Source of the DNA: Streptomyces sp. NBC_01445
GTDB lineage: Bacteria > Actinomycetota > Actinomycetes > Streptomycetales > Streptomycetaceae
Length of the DNA stretch: 64,000 nt
Reading direction: 5' to 3'
Assembly: GCF_035918235.1 (NCBI RefSeq)
Contig: NZ_CP109485.1
Span: 744,001 to 808,000, forward strand
In this document: positions 1 through 9,080 of the stretch, one piece after another
How the letters are laid out: every line of letters starts with the position of its first letter
Position numbering within the stretch: position 1 is the stretch's first letter
Notes under the pieces: generated by a model
The model's input: the letters and a program-made list of their open reading frames with translations, nothing else
Database searches by the model: none
Told to the model about the DNA's origin: nothing
Made by a program: the position numbers and the translations under genes

Positions 1-2
1 CC

Positions 3-1178
3 AAGTTCGCCCCGATGGTTGCTTGTTGCGGACTTCGCATGGAGCCGCTCGAAGCCGATCCCTTTGAGGCGCTGATCGGCGCCCACAGGCGTGCCAACGG
101 CGGCGCCAAAGGTGCAGCGCATCCGTCGAGCGCTCCCCACTCGATTCAGCTCCAGGGGCTCAAGTCGCTACGGTCGCTCGTCCGGTCGACCGAACAGGCC
201 ATGCTCTCGCTGGTGGACGCCATCCTCGCCTCAGTGGATCCGAAGGCCGACCTCATCCTGCTGTCGACCATCGCGGCTCCGATCGGCGCGGCCATCGCGC
301 GCTACCACGGCATTCCCACCATGGGTGTCTTCCTTCAACCCGACGTACCCACAGTCGAGTTCGCCCCGTGCACGATGGCCTGGCACAGCCCAGGCCGCAC
401 CAACCGTCTGCGGGGCCACGCCGCGAACGCCCTCTTCGACACCCTGTACCGCACGGCCCATCGCGCCGTCCACGCCCGCCTGGGTGTCGCCCACCGCAGC
501 GCCCACCGCCTGCGCAGCGTCCGCGAACGCAACCAGTGGCCGATCTGGCACGGCTACAGCCCTTGGGTCGTTCCACGCCCGGCGGACTGGCGACAAGGAC
601 TGCACGTGGCCGGCTACTGGTGGCCGCACGAGTGCCCGAACTGGCAACCACCCACCCTGGTGAGGGACTTCCTGGCCGCAGGACCACCCCCGGTACTCAT
701 CGGTTTCGGAAGCATGATGCCCGGCGACCCCGAGGAGCTCGGCCAGATCGCAGCGCAGGCTCTTCGGCGCGCGGGGCTGCGTGGGGTCGTCCAGTCGGGC
801 TGGGCCGGTCTCTCGGTGGTCGACGACGACGTCATCACTGTCGGCGAGATCCCGCACATCTGGCTGATGCCGCAGACGGCCGCGGTGGTCCACCACGCGG
901 GCGCGGGCACCACCGCGGCCGGTCTTCGGGCGGGGGTTCCTGCGGTGCCTGTCCCGGTCATGACCGACCAGCCCTGGTGGGCCGCCCGACTCGTCCAGCT
1001 CGGGGTGAGTGCGGAAGCAGTCCCCTGCACCGAACTGACCGCCGCACGGCTGGCCGACGCGCTCACCCGCGCGACCCAGGACCGTGCACTGTCGCGGAAC
1101 GCCGCGGCAGCGGCCGTACGACTGGCGAAGGAGGACGGAGCGGGGGCCGTCGCCCGAGCGGTCGCCGCGCTCGGCTGA
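3..1178 (+). CDS. Glycosyltransferase, family 1 (UGT/MGT type), 5' end cut by the window
   Basis: The frame is open from the first bases of the window: codons before the first ATG (position 15) read KFAP and join smoothly to the protein, so the gene starts upstream and about 40-50 N-terminal residues are missing. The C-terminal half carries the nucleotide-sugar binding region of GT1 enzymes: GFGSMMPGDPEEL, then HHAGAGTTAAGLRAGVP and a DQPWWA segment matching the usual DQPFWA. Family knowledge: such proteins transfer a sugar from a nucleotide donor to a lipid, sterol or small natural product. The acceptor cannot be read from sequence. A WS/DGAT-like gene follows 89 nt downstream on the same strand. 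Confidence 0.85.
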   Translation, partial: KFAPMVACCGLRMEPLEADPFEALIGAHRRANGGAKGAAHPSSAPHSIQLQGLKSLRSLVRSTEQAMLSLVDAILASVDPKADLILLSTIAAPIGAAIARYHGIPTMGVFLQPDVPTVEFAPCTMAWHSPGRTNRLRGHAANALFDTLYRTAHRAVHARLGVAHRSAHRLRSVRERNQWPIWHGYSPWVVPRPADWRQGLHVAGYWWPHECPNWQPPTLVRDFLAAGPPPVLIGFGSMMPGDPEELGQIAAQALRRAGLRGVVQSGWAGLSVVDDDVITVGEIPHIWLMPQTAAVVHHAGAGTTAAGLRAGVPAVPVPVMTDQPWWAARLVQLGVSAEAVPCTELTAARLADALTRATQDRALSRNAAAAAVRLAKEDGAGAVARAVAALG

Positions 1179-1267
1179 TCCGTGTCATCCGTGCGTGCGC
1201 CGGCCCGGCGCACGCCGGACGCACCGAACGGAGCGGCCCACCGCCAACATCAGCGTGAGGATTCCCT

Positions 1268-2605
1268 ATGACGCAACAAGCCCCGCCACCACACCTCGCC
1301 ACACCCTTGGCATCACCCGAACACGGCACCTCGCACCCCTGCACCCCAATGCCACCGCTGGACGCCTGGATGCACCGCCAGCAGAGCAGCGGCGGCTCCA
1401 CCATGACGGCGGCGCTGCTCGCCTGGTTCGAGGGCCCTCCGCCCACACTCTCAGCCCTTCGCCGCCTGGCCGGTGACCGCCTTGCGCGCTACGAGCGGCT
1501 ACGGCAGTTGCCGAGCAGCGCACCCGAGACCGATCCCACCTGCCACAGCTGGCCTCTGTGGTCGACCGGCGGGCCCTTCGAGGCCGATCACCACGTCGCC
1601 GAGAGCCCCGACGTCACCACGACCGGGCTCGAAGCGCACATCGCAGCCCTGTTCACCACACCACTCGACCCACGCCGCCCGCCATGGCAGCTGCACCTCA
1701 TCCCCACCCCGGGCGGCTTCGTCCTCCTGTTCCGCGCTCATCACGCACTGCTCGACGGCAGGTCGATCGCCACGTTGCTCCGCGCCCTGTTCGACGAAAC
1801 CGGCGCCCTGCGCCCTCCACGAGTCGGCGGCCCGGCGACGGCGGACGCACCCTCCCGAGCCCGTCAACTCGCCTGGAATGTGGGCGACTTGCTCCCCAAG
1901 GCACGCCCACTGCCCTTTCACGGTCCGGTGGACCCTCACCGCGTCCTGTCCTTCCGCCAGGTGCCGCGCAAGGAACTCGACGCCGCCCGCGACTCCTTGC
2001 GCTCCGCCGGGACAGCCGAACGCGCCTCCACCAACGCGGTCTTCCTCTCCGCCACAGCGGGAGCGTTGCGAACGATGGGCATCACCGGCCGGCCACTGCC
2101 GATGTTGCCCGGCATCTGCGCCCTGGTCCCCGTCGACGTACGCACCAATGAGGAGTCACAACTCCTCGGCAATCATTACGCCACCGTCCGGGTGCCGCTC
2201 CCCCGGCAGCGGGACGCGCGGCTGAGACTCGCCGCCGTCGACTCCTTCATCCGGCGAAGTGCCACCGGCGCCAGGGCACGCGCCCAGGCCGCCGTGGTCT
2301 CATCACGACCACGCAAGATCACCCCTCTGAGCAACGCGGCGGGCCGTTACGTCGACTCACCCCGCTACTTCTCCCTCCTCTGCAGCAGCGTGTCCACACA
2401 CGCCGGCGAACTCACCCTCGGACCGGCGCGACTCACTGCGATGGCAGGCATCCCACCACTCGGCCCGGGCCACCCCCTCGCAGTCACCGCCATCCATCAC
2501 AGCAGCACGTCGGTCGTCACCGCCATCACCGACCACAACCACCGCCACCTGGCCCAAGCGCTCGCTGAACGAATCCACGACGAGATCCGCGCTCTGGCCA
2601 ACTGA
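1268..2605 (+). CDS. WS/DGAT-family O-acyltransferase (wax ester synthase/diacylglycerol acyltransferase-like)
   Basis: A 445-residue protein with the acyltransferase signature HHALLDG at about residues 158-164 (family motif HHxxxDG), preceded by PLDPRRPPWQLHL at 132-144, the region that is PLDxxxPLWE in WS/DGAT proteins. The C-terminal part resembles the WS_DGAT_C domain. Family members esterify fatty acyl-CoA to long-chain alcohols or diacylglycerol; related condensation-fold proteins act on natural products. The start is the ATG after GTGAGG. It is shorter and more divergent than typical mycobacterial enzymes, so the substrate is uncertain. It could be transcribed with the upstream glycosyltransferase. 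Confidence 0.75.
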   Translation: MTQQAPPPHLATPLASPEHGTSHPCTPMPPLDAWMHRQQSSGGSTMTAALLAWFEGPPPTLSALRRLAGDRLARYERLRQLPSSAPETDPTCHSWPLWSTGGPFEADHHVAESPDVTTTGLEAHIAALFTTPLDPRRPPWQLHLIPTPGGFVLLFRAHHALLDGRSIATLLRALFDETGALRPPRVGGPATADAPSRARQLAWNVGDLLPKARPLPFHGPVDPHRVLSFRQVPRKELDAARDSLRSAGTAERASTNAVFLSATAGALRTMGITGRPLPMLPGICALVPVDVRTNEESQLLGNHYATVRVPLPRQRDARLRLAAVDSFIRRSATGARARAQAAVVSSRPRKITPLSNAAGRYVDSPRYFSLLCSSVSTHAGELTLGPARLTAMAGIPPLGPGHPLAVTAIHHSSTSVVTAITDHNHRHLAQALAERIHDEIRALAN

Positions 2606-2884
2606 ACGCCTCCAGGAAGGAGAGGCGGTCCGCCGGCGTCGGTGGAGTCGAGGTGTCGGGCGTCGGAGTAGACCGCTTCGCCCGAAAGCCCGGACTGGAG
2701 AAACTCGCACGACAGTGGGCAATCGGATCGCGTCAATGTCTCGTTCGTACGTCGGCCGCAGGTCACCTCCGAGGACGAACTCCTTGCCCGGCGGCTGCCT
2801 CGTGGAGCAGGCCGCTGAGACGAGGTCACTGAGCTGTGCCGCGACCGGCGTGCGCAAGCGTCGGCGCTGTGCCCGCGGCTCGCG
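2606..2884. other. Intergenic region between convergent genes; imperfect hairpin, no convincing gene
   Basis: About 280 bp between the acyltransferase and the convergent SDR gene. An imperfect stem-loop (CGCCTCC, 5-nt loop, GGAGAGGCG) at 2607-2627 begins just after the acyltransferase stop codon and could be its terminator, though no T tract follows. Short open frames on both strands have no recognisable domain or good ribosome binding site. I see nothing else here. Confidence 0.4.
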
Positions 2885-3808
2885 TCAGGCAGTCATCGAC
2901 GGCTCCTGGAAGTAGTGCCCCTTGTCGAGGTCTTCGAGGAGACCGGGCTGGGACGGCTCCCATGCCAGCAGTTCGCGGGTCAGCGTGTTCGACGCCGGGG
3001 CGTCGATCCCGACGAAGGCGCTGAGCCAGGTGAAGTGCTCGGCGGCACTCTCGGGCGCCACGGAGGTCACCGGCAGGTCGAGGTGACGGCCGATCACTTC
3101 GGCGACGTCGCGGATTGCGACGCCCTCCTCCGCGACGCCGTGCAGGACCGATCCGGCGGGGGCCTTTTCGACCGCGAGGCGGAACAGGTGGGCGGCGTCG
3201 AGCCGGTGGACGGCCGGCCAGCGGTTGGCGCCGTCGCCGAGGTAGCCGGAGACGCCCTTGGCGCGGGCAGTGGCGACCAGCGCCGCCATGAAGCCGTTGT
3301 CCCCGTCGCCGTGGCAGGTGGGAGAGAGCCGCACCACGGACGAGCGCACGCCCTGCGAGGCGAGGGCGAGCACCGCATCTGCGGTGGCCACCCGGATGGA
3401 GATCGGCGAGCCGTCGTTCGTGGCCTCGTCGTGCTCGGTCGACACCCGCCCGGGCGCGAGGCCGGCCACGCCGGAGGCGATGACGAAGGGCCGGTCGGTG
3501 CCCACGAGCGCGGCGCCGATGGTGTCGACGGCGCGACGATCCGCCTCCGCGGCCCCCCGGAAGTCGCCGGTGAAGGCGATGTCGTGCTTGAAGGCGAGGT
3601 GGATCACCCCGTCCGACGCGACGGCCGCGTCGTGCAGTACGTCGAGGTCGTCGACGGTGCCGCGCAGGACCTCAGCCCCGGCGGCGGTGAGCGCGGCCGC
3701 GGAGGCGTCGGAGCGGGCCAGCCCGACGACCTCGTGCCCCGCGTCGATGAGCTCGGGAACGACGGCGGAGCCGATCCAGCCGGACGCGCCGGTCATGAAA
3801 ATGCGCAT
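2885..3808 (-). CDS. Extended SDR / NAD-dependent epimerase-family protein
   Basis: About 307 residues. The N-terminus MRIFMTGASGWIGSAV is a Rossmann nucleotide-binding loop (TGxxGxxG) of extended short-chain dehydrogenases, followed by acidic and hydrophobic strands typical of NAD(P)-binding epimerase/NmrA-like proteins. A longer frame begins at 3886, but the ATG at 3808 puts the Rossmann strand at the N-terminus as expected and has a GGGG ribosome site about 8 nt upstream. It is divergent from a TetR gene (3913) with two operator-like repeats between them, so it is probably the TetR target. The substrate is unknown; homologs are often induced by electrophiles. Confidence 0.8.
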   Translation of the reverse strand: MRIFMTGASGWIGSAVVPELIDAGHEVVGLARSDASAAALTAAGAEVLRGTVDDLDVLHDAAVASDGVIHLAFKHDIAFTGDFRGAAEADRRAVDTIGAALVGTDRPFVIASGVAGLAPGRVSTEHDEATNDGSPISIRVATADAVLALASQGVRSSVVRLSPTCHGDGDNGFMAALVATARAKGVSGYLGDGANRWPAVHRLDAAHLFRLAVEKAPAGSVLHGVAEEGVAIRDVAEVIGRHLDLPVTSVAPESAAEHFTWLSAFVGIDAPASNTLTRELLAWEPSQPGLLEDLDKGHYFQEPSMTA

Positions 3809-3846
3809 GAAAAACCCCAAGGAGTCGATGGCAGGTGGCACCACAG

Positions 3847-3898
3847 TGATGTCAGTGCCTGTCATCAACGCTACACCTGATGTCATTCACTGTCATCA
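3847..3898. promoter_or_regulatory. Two operator repeats in the SDR/TetR divergent promoter
   Basis: Two 21-bp copies of TGATGTCA-N5-TGTCATCA lie at 3847-3867 and 3878-3898, 31 bp apart (about three helical turns). Each copy is also an imperfect palindrome with TGATG and CATCA ends. The position between the divergent SDR gene and tetR genes fits binding sites for the TetR protein at 3913. Binding is inferred. Confidence 0.65.
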
Positions 3899-3912
3899 CG
3901 TAAGATCTGCGT

Positions 3913-4479
3913 ATGGGTAGATGGGAGCCGAACGCGCGTGGGCGTCTGGCGAACGCGGCGTTGGAGCTCTACAGCGAGCGCGGGTTCGAGCAGACGACCG
4001 TGGCAGAGATCGCCAAACGGGCAGGACTCACGGAGCGCACGTTCTTCCGGCACTACGCGGACAAGCGCGAGGTCCTGTTCGCCGGCTCCAGCCAGCTGGA
4101 GGAGGCGCTCGTGAAAGCGGTCGCCGACGTTGCGAAGTCTGCGGCGCCGATCGACGCGGTGGCGGTGGGCCTCGACACGGTCGCCGAGTTCTTCGCCGAC
4201 CGCCGCGACTTCGCGCGGCAGCGTCAGGCCGTGATCATGGCGACCGCGGAACTCCAGGAGCGCGAGCTCATCAAGCTCGCCTCGATGTCGGCCGCGCTCG
4301 CCGACACCCTGCGCCGACGCGGCGTGGCGGAACCGGCCGCGAGCCTGACCGCCGAGGCGGGCGTCGCCGTCTTCAAGGTGGGTTTCGAGCGGTGGATCGG
4401 CGCGGCCGAGGAACGTGAGATGTCGCAGTGCATGCGGGAATCACTGAACGCACTCAGGACGGCGCTGACGGGCAACTAG
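3913..4479 (+). CDS. TetR-family transcriptional regulator
   Basis: A 188-residue protein with an N-terminal TetR helix-turn-helix: helix 1 includes LANAALELYSERGFEQTTV, and the recognition part reads IAKRAGLTERTFFRHYADKRE at about residues 33-53. The rest is a helical ligand-binding domain with no recognisable ligand signature. The start is the ATG at 3913, 15 bp after the second operator repeat. It is divergent from the SDR gene and its stop lies 15 bp from the end of the convergent FUSC gene. Probably an autoregulated repressor of the SDR. Confidence 0.9.
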   Translation: MGRWEPNARGRLANAALELYSERGFEQTTVAEIAKRAGLTERTFFRHYADKREVLFAGSSQLEEALVKAVADVAKSAAPIDAVAVGLDTVAEFFADRRDFARQRQAVIMATAELQERELIKLASMSAALADTLRRRGVAEPAASLTAEAGVAVFKVGFERWIGAAEEREMSQCMRESLNALRTALTGN

Positions 4480-4494
4480 CCCGCCTCTCCTCTG

Positions 4495-5751
4495 TCACGC
4501 ACCCTTTCGGCGTACGCGAGGCCGGTGCCTGCGTGCCCATTGCTGTACGCCGACGAGCGACGGGAAGCGTTCGTGCAGCTGTTGGGCGTTGCGGTCCAGT
4601 TCCTCCATCAGGCGCTGTGAGCGGTGTTCCGTGTCGAGTTCGGCGAGGATGCGGTCGATCTCGGTGAGCAGGGCCCCCTGCAGTTGCCACTGGCTCGGGT
4701 CGTCCTGGACGGCGTCCAGAAGCAATCGAGCGACGTGTTCGCGCTGCACATTGGCGGCGGCGAGGTGGCTGATCAGGCGGTCCTCGGCCGTTTCCGATTC
4801 CGAGCTGGTTCCGGTGCCGACGAGTACGGCGAAACTGACGACGGCGTCCGCGACATGGCCGAACAGATCACGCATCGCGTTCGACACCTCGGGTTCGAGC
4901 AGCCACCTGTCGTCACGCTGTTTGGCCAGGTCCGTGAGGGTCCGGGCGATGACGCGCAGCACGACGGTGCAGATTTCGAGCGTGTCGAGGCCGGTCCGCA
5001 GCACCACGCGGTGCAGTCGCCCCTCCCGTACACGCGGATTGAGCCGGAGGCTGTCCTCGGCCTGCCGCAGGGAGGCGTCCACGTCGGCGATGTCCTGGTC
5101 GAGGCGGCGCGCCTCGTGGAGCCGTGCCGCAGCGAGTGGCCAGGGGGTCTCCTCGTCGAGCTGGTCGCTCAGGTCAAGCAGCAGTCGGCGCATGCGCCGG
5201 GCGAGGTCCTCCAGGGCGTCGCCCGCGGTGTCCACCCAGAGGGGCGGGGCGAAGAAGAGGTTGAACGCGAGCCCGGTCAAAGCTCCGATCAGGGTTTCCA
5301 GTACGCGGTCCCATGCGCTCGATGCCACGCGGGTGACGCCGAGTACGAGCATGGCGCTGATCGCCACCTCGGGCACGAACTCGTTTGCGCGCACGAAGGG
5401 GCCGATGGTGAGCGAGGCCAGGATGATCAGCGCCAGGCTCCACCAGGTCAGCCCCACCAAGGCGCTGAAGCCGATGGCGATGAACACCCCGACGACCACG
5501 GAGTTGATGCGGCGGATGCTCATCTTCACGGTCGCGTACAGGGTCACCTGCACGACCAGGAGAGCGGTCAGGGGTGCGGTCAGGGGGGCCGGTTCGCGGC
5601 TGAGGTGCAGGGCGATGACGTAGGCGATCGTCGCCGCGGCGGTGGCCCTCAGAGTCTGCACGGCGACCGGGTGCCGCAGCCGTTTCACGAGCTGACGCCC
5701 GTTCGGAACACGGCTCAGCAGCTTCGCCAGCCGCTCGGGTACCAGACGCAT
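4495..5751 (-). CDS. FUSC-family inner membrane protein (aromatic acid exporter-like)
   Basis: About 418 residues. The N-terminal third has paired hydrophobic segments (ATAAATIAYVIALHL, LTALLVVQVTLYATV, VVVGVFIAIGFSALVGL, LALIILASLTIG), typical of the fusaric-acid-resistance FUSC membrane domain, followed by a long charged helical cytoplasmic part rich in Arg, Asp and Glu. The frame is open to 5835, but the ATG at 5751 has a strong GGAAGGGA site about 8 nt upstream. Family members are proposed exporters of aromatic acids or similar compounds. It is a half-size member and may need to oligomerise. The start region abuts a decayed monooxygenase. Confidence 0.8.
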   Translation of the reverse strand: MRLVPERLAKLLSRVPNGRQLVKRLRHPVAVQTLRATAAATIAYVIALHLSREPAPLTAPLTALLVVQVTLYATVKMSIRRINSVVVGVFIAIGFSALVGLTWWSLALIILASLTIGPFVRANEFVPEVAISAMLVLGVTRVASSAWDRVLETLIGALTGLAFNLFFAPPLWVDTAGDALEDLARRMRRLLLDLSDQLDEETPWPLAAARLHEARRLDQDIADVDASLRQAEDSLRLNPRVREGRLHRVVLRTGLDTLEICTVVLRVIARTLTDLAKQRDDRWLLEPEVSNAMRDLFGHVADAVVSFAVLVGTGTSSESETAEDRLISHLAAANVQREHVARLLLDAVQDDPSQWQLQGALLTEIDRILAELDTEHRSQRLMEELDRNAQQLHERFPSLVGVQQWARRHRPRVRRKGA

Positions 5752-5840
5752 CTTCAGTCCCTTCCCCGATCCGTACGACACCTCCCGGCGGCGTAGACCG
5801 CCCGGGTCATGCAGGACGAGATCGCGGGCGGCCACCGTGC

Positions 5841-6271
5841 ACCGCCGACGCGGGCGGCACGGTCCTGCGGCTGCTCGGGCTCGGTGACGGCCGGCACGAA
5901 CTGAAGTTCACGGACGGCTCCAGCGTGAGCAGCGACATCGAGACCTACCTGTAGGACGCCGACGAGCGGCACTCCTCGGCGGCCGAAGACCCGGCACCGG
6001 TGGGACCGCGTGCCCGGGGTGACGCTCCTCGGTGACGCCGCGCACCTCATGCCGCCGTCCGGCGAGGGCGCGAACCTGGCGATGTTCGACGGCGCCTACC
6101 TCGGGAAGTCGATCGCCGCGCACCCCCGACGACATCGAAGCGGCACTCGCCACCTACGAAGAGGCAATGTTCCCGCGCAGCGAGTCGGAATCCGAGGATG
6201 CGCAGCTGCTCATAGCGCTCTGCCTCGACGACCTGGCGCCGCACAGCCTCATCGACTTCCGCACCGGCTGA
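5841..6271 (+). pseudogene. Remnant of a TetX-like FAD-dependent monooxygenase
   Basis: Pieces of one FAD monooxygenase survive in different frames. GRHELKFTDGS matches the mid region; ETYL followed by a TAG and then [11 protein letters not shown] matches the ETYL.D.DERH stretch of TetX-like enzymes; [19 protein letters not shown] is the FAD-binding GDAAH motif; and [18 protein letters not shown] with [12 protein letters not shown] forms the C-terminus. Between GKSIAAH and PDDIEA there is one extra C in the C5 run at 6123-6127. At least two internal deletions, one stop and one frameshift make it non-functional. The N-terminal FAD domain is missing. Confidence 0.8.
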
Positions 6272-6324
6272 AGTGGTCTGCGGCACAGGTCTGTTCAGGG
6301 CAGATCGGTTCAGGGCGGATCTGT

Positions 6325-7065
6325 TCAGGAGGGGGCGCCGGCCAGGACTTCCACCTTGCCGGTGTCGAGTGAGTAGTAGGCGCCCACGACGGCGAGATCC
6401 CCCTTCTTCACGAGAGGGGCGAGGTCGTTGTTGGTGCGCAGTTCGTTCGCGGTCAAGGTGACCTGCGCGCGGGCCATGGTCTCGACCGGGTCGCCGCCGC
6501 CCTCGCGGACTGCCTGCTTGTATGCCGGTTGCAGAGCCTCGACGATCGCCTGCAGGTTGCCCGGCAGCGGCTTGTCGTCGCGCAGGGACTCGTACGCCGC
6601 CTTGACGGCTCCGCAGCGCTGATGGCCGAGGACCACGATGAGCGGGGTGCCGCTCGTCATGGGCCCGTACTCGACGGATCCGGTGACGACGGGCCCTACC
6701 GCCTCGCCGCCCGTGCGCATGACGTAGAGGTCGCCGAGCCCGGTGTCGAAGAGCAGCTCGGGCGGTACGCGGGAGTCGATGCACGAGAGGACCGACCCGT
6801 ACGGCTCCTGTTGCTGAGCCACTAGCTCACGCCGGTCCGGATCCCGGTCGGGGTGCTGGAGGTCTCCGCTCACCCAGCGCTTGTTGCCCTCCATCAGTCT
6901 CGCGAATGCCGCCGCGGGCGTGGAGGGCCTCGGCATCGACGTGGTGCTGCTGCTGGTCGGTGCTGTGACGGCTTTGGTCGGTGTGCACCCCGCCAGCGCG
7001 ACCGTGGCGCTCGCGAGTGCCCCGGCGAGCAGAAGTCTGCGGTCCGGAGATGCTGCTGTGTCCAT
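6325..7065 (-). CDS. Beta-class carbonic anhydrase, exported lipoprotein
   Basis: A 246-residue protein whose N-terminus has a twin-arginine start (DRRLLLAG), a hydrophobic stretch and the lipobox LAGC (Cys27), so it is predicted to be Tat-exported and lipid-anchored. Zinc ligands of beta carbonic anhydrases are present: CIDSR at 95-99 (Cys95, Asp97, Arg99) and GHQRC with His148 and Cys151. The enzyme interconverts CO2 and bicarbonate, here outside the membrane. The start at 7065 follows a GAGGGGAA ribosome site; a longer frame to 7212 lacks a signal peptide. Beta enzymes exported this way are known in actinobacteria. It stands alone between a pseudogene and a methyltransferase. Confidence 0.88.
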   Translation of the reverse strand: MDTAASPDRRLLLAGALASATVALAGCTPTKAVTAPTSSSTTSMPRPSTPAAAFARLMEGNKRWVSGDLQHPDRDPDRRELVAQQQEPYGSVLSCIDSRVPPELLFDTGLGDLYVMRTGGEAVGPVVTGSVEYGPMTSGTPLIVVLGHQRCGAVKAAYESLRDDKPLPGNLQAIVEALQPAYKQAVREGGGDPVETMARAQVTLTANELRTNNDLAPLVKKGDLAVVGAYYSLDTGKVEVLAGAPS

Positions 7066-7270
7066 CGGTCGTTCCCCTCGGTGCCGCGTGCCGCTCACAC
7101 ACGCCCATGCGTTCTGACAGGGGCGATTGTGCTGCCAGGTGCGGGTGACCTGACGACAGGCACGAGCGGGCGCGCGGCACTTTGCCACCGGGCGGGCTAC
7201 AGGGCGGGCCATGCGAGCTGTGCCGGCTGCAGACAGGCTCAGGCGGCGGCGTCGGGGATCCGGTCGGTCG

Positions 7271-8023
7271 TCAGGCGCGGCAGCGAAGCATCTCCAGCGG
7301 GGGGTTGGCGAGGAAGTCCGCCCAGAAGTCCGCGCCGAACTCGCGCACGCCGGCGTCGGACACCTTCAGCGGGACCCAGGTCACCTCGCCGAACCCGGCC
7401 GCCCGCAGGCACTCTTCGTAGACCTCGCGGCGCGGGCACGTGGTGACGAACGAGATCGGCCCGACCGGCGGGTCGAGCAGCGCCGAGATCTGGACGCGCG
7501 GGCCGGTCTCGGCCTCCTCGCCGGTCAGCTCGGAGCGGAAGCCGTACTTGTCGAGGGACGGCCCGTCGAAGCGGTAGTCGGGTGTCTGGTTGAGCAGGAA
7601 GAACTCGGCGCCGGGCGCCAGGTTGCGGTGCACGTTGCGGCCCATCTGCTCGAAGGCGGCGATGTCCTCGGCGTAGTTGAGCAGCTGGACGGCCGTGGCG
7701 ATGTCGAAGCGCCGTCCGAGGGGCCGCAGTTGGGACACATCTCCCACCTCGTAGCGCACGCCCAGCGGATCGCGCTGCTCCAACTTCTCGGCCACGGCGA
7801 CCATTTCACCGGAGATGTCGATTCCGAGCACCTCCGTGGCGCCGCGCCGCTTGAACTCCCTGCTGTAGAAGCCGGTACCGGAGGCCAGGTCGAGGACCGA
7901 CTTGCCGCGCACATCCCCGACCATGCTCAGGAAGCCGGGCACCTCCCCGTACTGTGCCAGCGGCAGGGCCTTGAACCCCTCGAACGCCTCACCGATCTCG
8001 TCGTACTGCTGCTGCGCGCTCAC
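7271..8023 (-). CDS. Class I SAM-dependent methyltransferase
   Basis: 250 residues starting at a GTG (8023) with a GGGGAGG site 8 nt upstream. Motif I, VLDLASGTGFYS, sits at about residues 43-54; GIDIS follows as the acidic end of strand 2 and YEVGDVSQL as motif II. This is a UbiE/COQ5-like or toxin-type small-molecule methyltransferase fold. Nothing identifies the acceptor. It lies downstream of a 34-bp tandem repeat that fills its upstream region, and the next gene on the same strand is a TetR regulator. Confidence 0.85.
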   Translation of the reverse strand: MSAQQQYDEIGEAFEGFKALPLAQYGEVPGFLSMVGDVRGKSVLDLASGTGFYSREFKRRGATEVLGIDISGEMVAVAEKLEQRDPLGVRYEVGDVSQLRPLGRRFDIATAVQLLNYAEDIAAFEQMGRNVHRNLAPGAEFFLLNQTPDYRFDGPSLDKYGFRSELTGEEAETGPRVQISALLDPPVGPISFVTTCPRREVYEECLRAAGFGEVTWVPLKVSDAGVREFGADFWADFLANPPLEMLRCRA

Positions 8024-8176
8024 CGTGATGTCCTCCCCTGCGCTTGGTCATCCCCTTGGCCCGGCCCCCGTTCCCCCGGAGACGCCGCGGCCACTGGCGG
8101 GAAGTCTTCCCGCACCCCGGCAGAAGGTCGTACTGGCAGAAGCCACAAGATCCGGGCATCGACGCGGTGTCCGGGT

Positions 8177-8290
8177 ACAAGCGGGCACAGGACACGGCGA
8201 GGTGCTTGCACAAGCGGGGGCAGGACGAGGCGAGATGCTGGGCACAAGCAGGCGCAGGGCGAGGCGAGATGCTGGGCACAAGCGGGCTCC
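8177..8290. repeat. 34-bp tandem repeat, three units plus a partial fourth
   Basis: Contiguous units start with ACAAGC at 8177 (33 bp), 8210 (34 bp), 8244 (34 bp) and 8278 (partial). Each carries a GCAGG or ACAGG core and a GGCGAGATGCT-type end, with a few substitutions between units. They lie between the end of a TetR gene and the start of the methyltransferase gene. There are no spacers, so this is not a CRISPR. Function unknown. Confidence 0.75.
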
Positions 8291-8329
8291 GGATGCGTCA
8301 GGGCATACGGGCTCGAATGGCCCGGCGGC

Positions 8330-9079
8330 TCAGCCGTCGGCGGCGAGACGTTCCAGCCACTCGGTCAGCAGGCGCTGCTCCGCTCCGCTGAGGCTTGTCT
8401 GTTCGGGCAGCGCGGCACGCAGGGCGCGCGCGGCGCCGGCCGGGCCCGCGGCCTGCACAGCCGGTTCCTGGTTGGTGACGGTGGCGACCATGGACTCTCG
8501 AAGCGTGGTCAACAGGGCCGGATTGCGCTGTTCGTCGGGCAGTGACAGCCAGGTGAGGACCGCGCCGCGCGCCGTGGCATGGATGATCATGGCGGCGAGC
8601 TCCTCGTCGACCCGCAGCCATCCGCCGGCGGCCAGCCGCCGGATCCGCCCCATGAGGATCTTCATGCCAGCCTCGAACGCGGCCGACGAAGTGGTCGTGG
8701 GTTCGCTGTACATCAACGTGTACAGCGCGGGGTTGTCCAGCCCGAACTCGACGGCCAGATCCCAGCCGGCCCTCAGATCCTCGATGGGGTCCTGCGGATG
8801 GGGCGCCACGGTCTTGCCCGCGAGGAACTTGGCGAAACCGTGCTCGGCCACCGCTTCGAGCAGTCCGTCCTTGTCGCCGAACAGCCGGTAGATAGCGGGC
8901 GGTTGCAGGCCGGCGGCGACAGCGACAGCGCGCGTCGTGACCGCGTCACGACCCTCGCGCGCCAGCAGGTCGGCGGCGGCCTCGATCACCCGCTGCCGCG
9001 GCTCTTCGCGCCCCGCGGGTGCGGGTGTCTCGGAATCGACGTCGGCCGCGCCGCGGCTACCTCGTGAACGTAGTGGCAT
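8330..9079 (-). CDS. TetR/AcrR-family transcriptional regulator
   Basis: 249 residues. A disordered N-terminal tail of about 28 residues precedes the helix-turn-helix domain: VIEAAADLLAREGRDAVTT then VAVAAGLQPPAIYRLFGDKDGLL. The C-terminal domain resembles TetR_C regions of AcrR-like repressors. The ATG at 9079 is two bases from the first of two TATCA-containing repeats in the shared promoter with the divergent QorB-like gene, so it probably represses that gene and itself. The inducer is unknown. Confidence 0.9.
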   Translation of the reverse strand: MPLRSRGSRGAADVDSETPAPAGREEPRQRVIEAAADLLAREGRDAVTTRAVAVAAGLQPPAIYRLFGDKDGLLEAVAEHGFAKFLAGKTVAPHPQDPIEDLRAGWDLAVEFGLDNPALYTLMYSEPTTTSSAAFEAGMKILMGRIRRLAAGGWLRVDEELAAMIIHATARGAVLTWLSLPDEQRNPALLTTLRESMVATVTNQEPAVQAAGPAGAARALRAALPEQTSLSGAEQRLLTEWLERLAADG

Positions 9080-9080
9080 A

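Noticed and set aside
8177..8290. CRISPR array
   Set aside because: The repeats are contiguous with no spacers and there are no cas genes.
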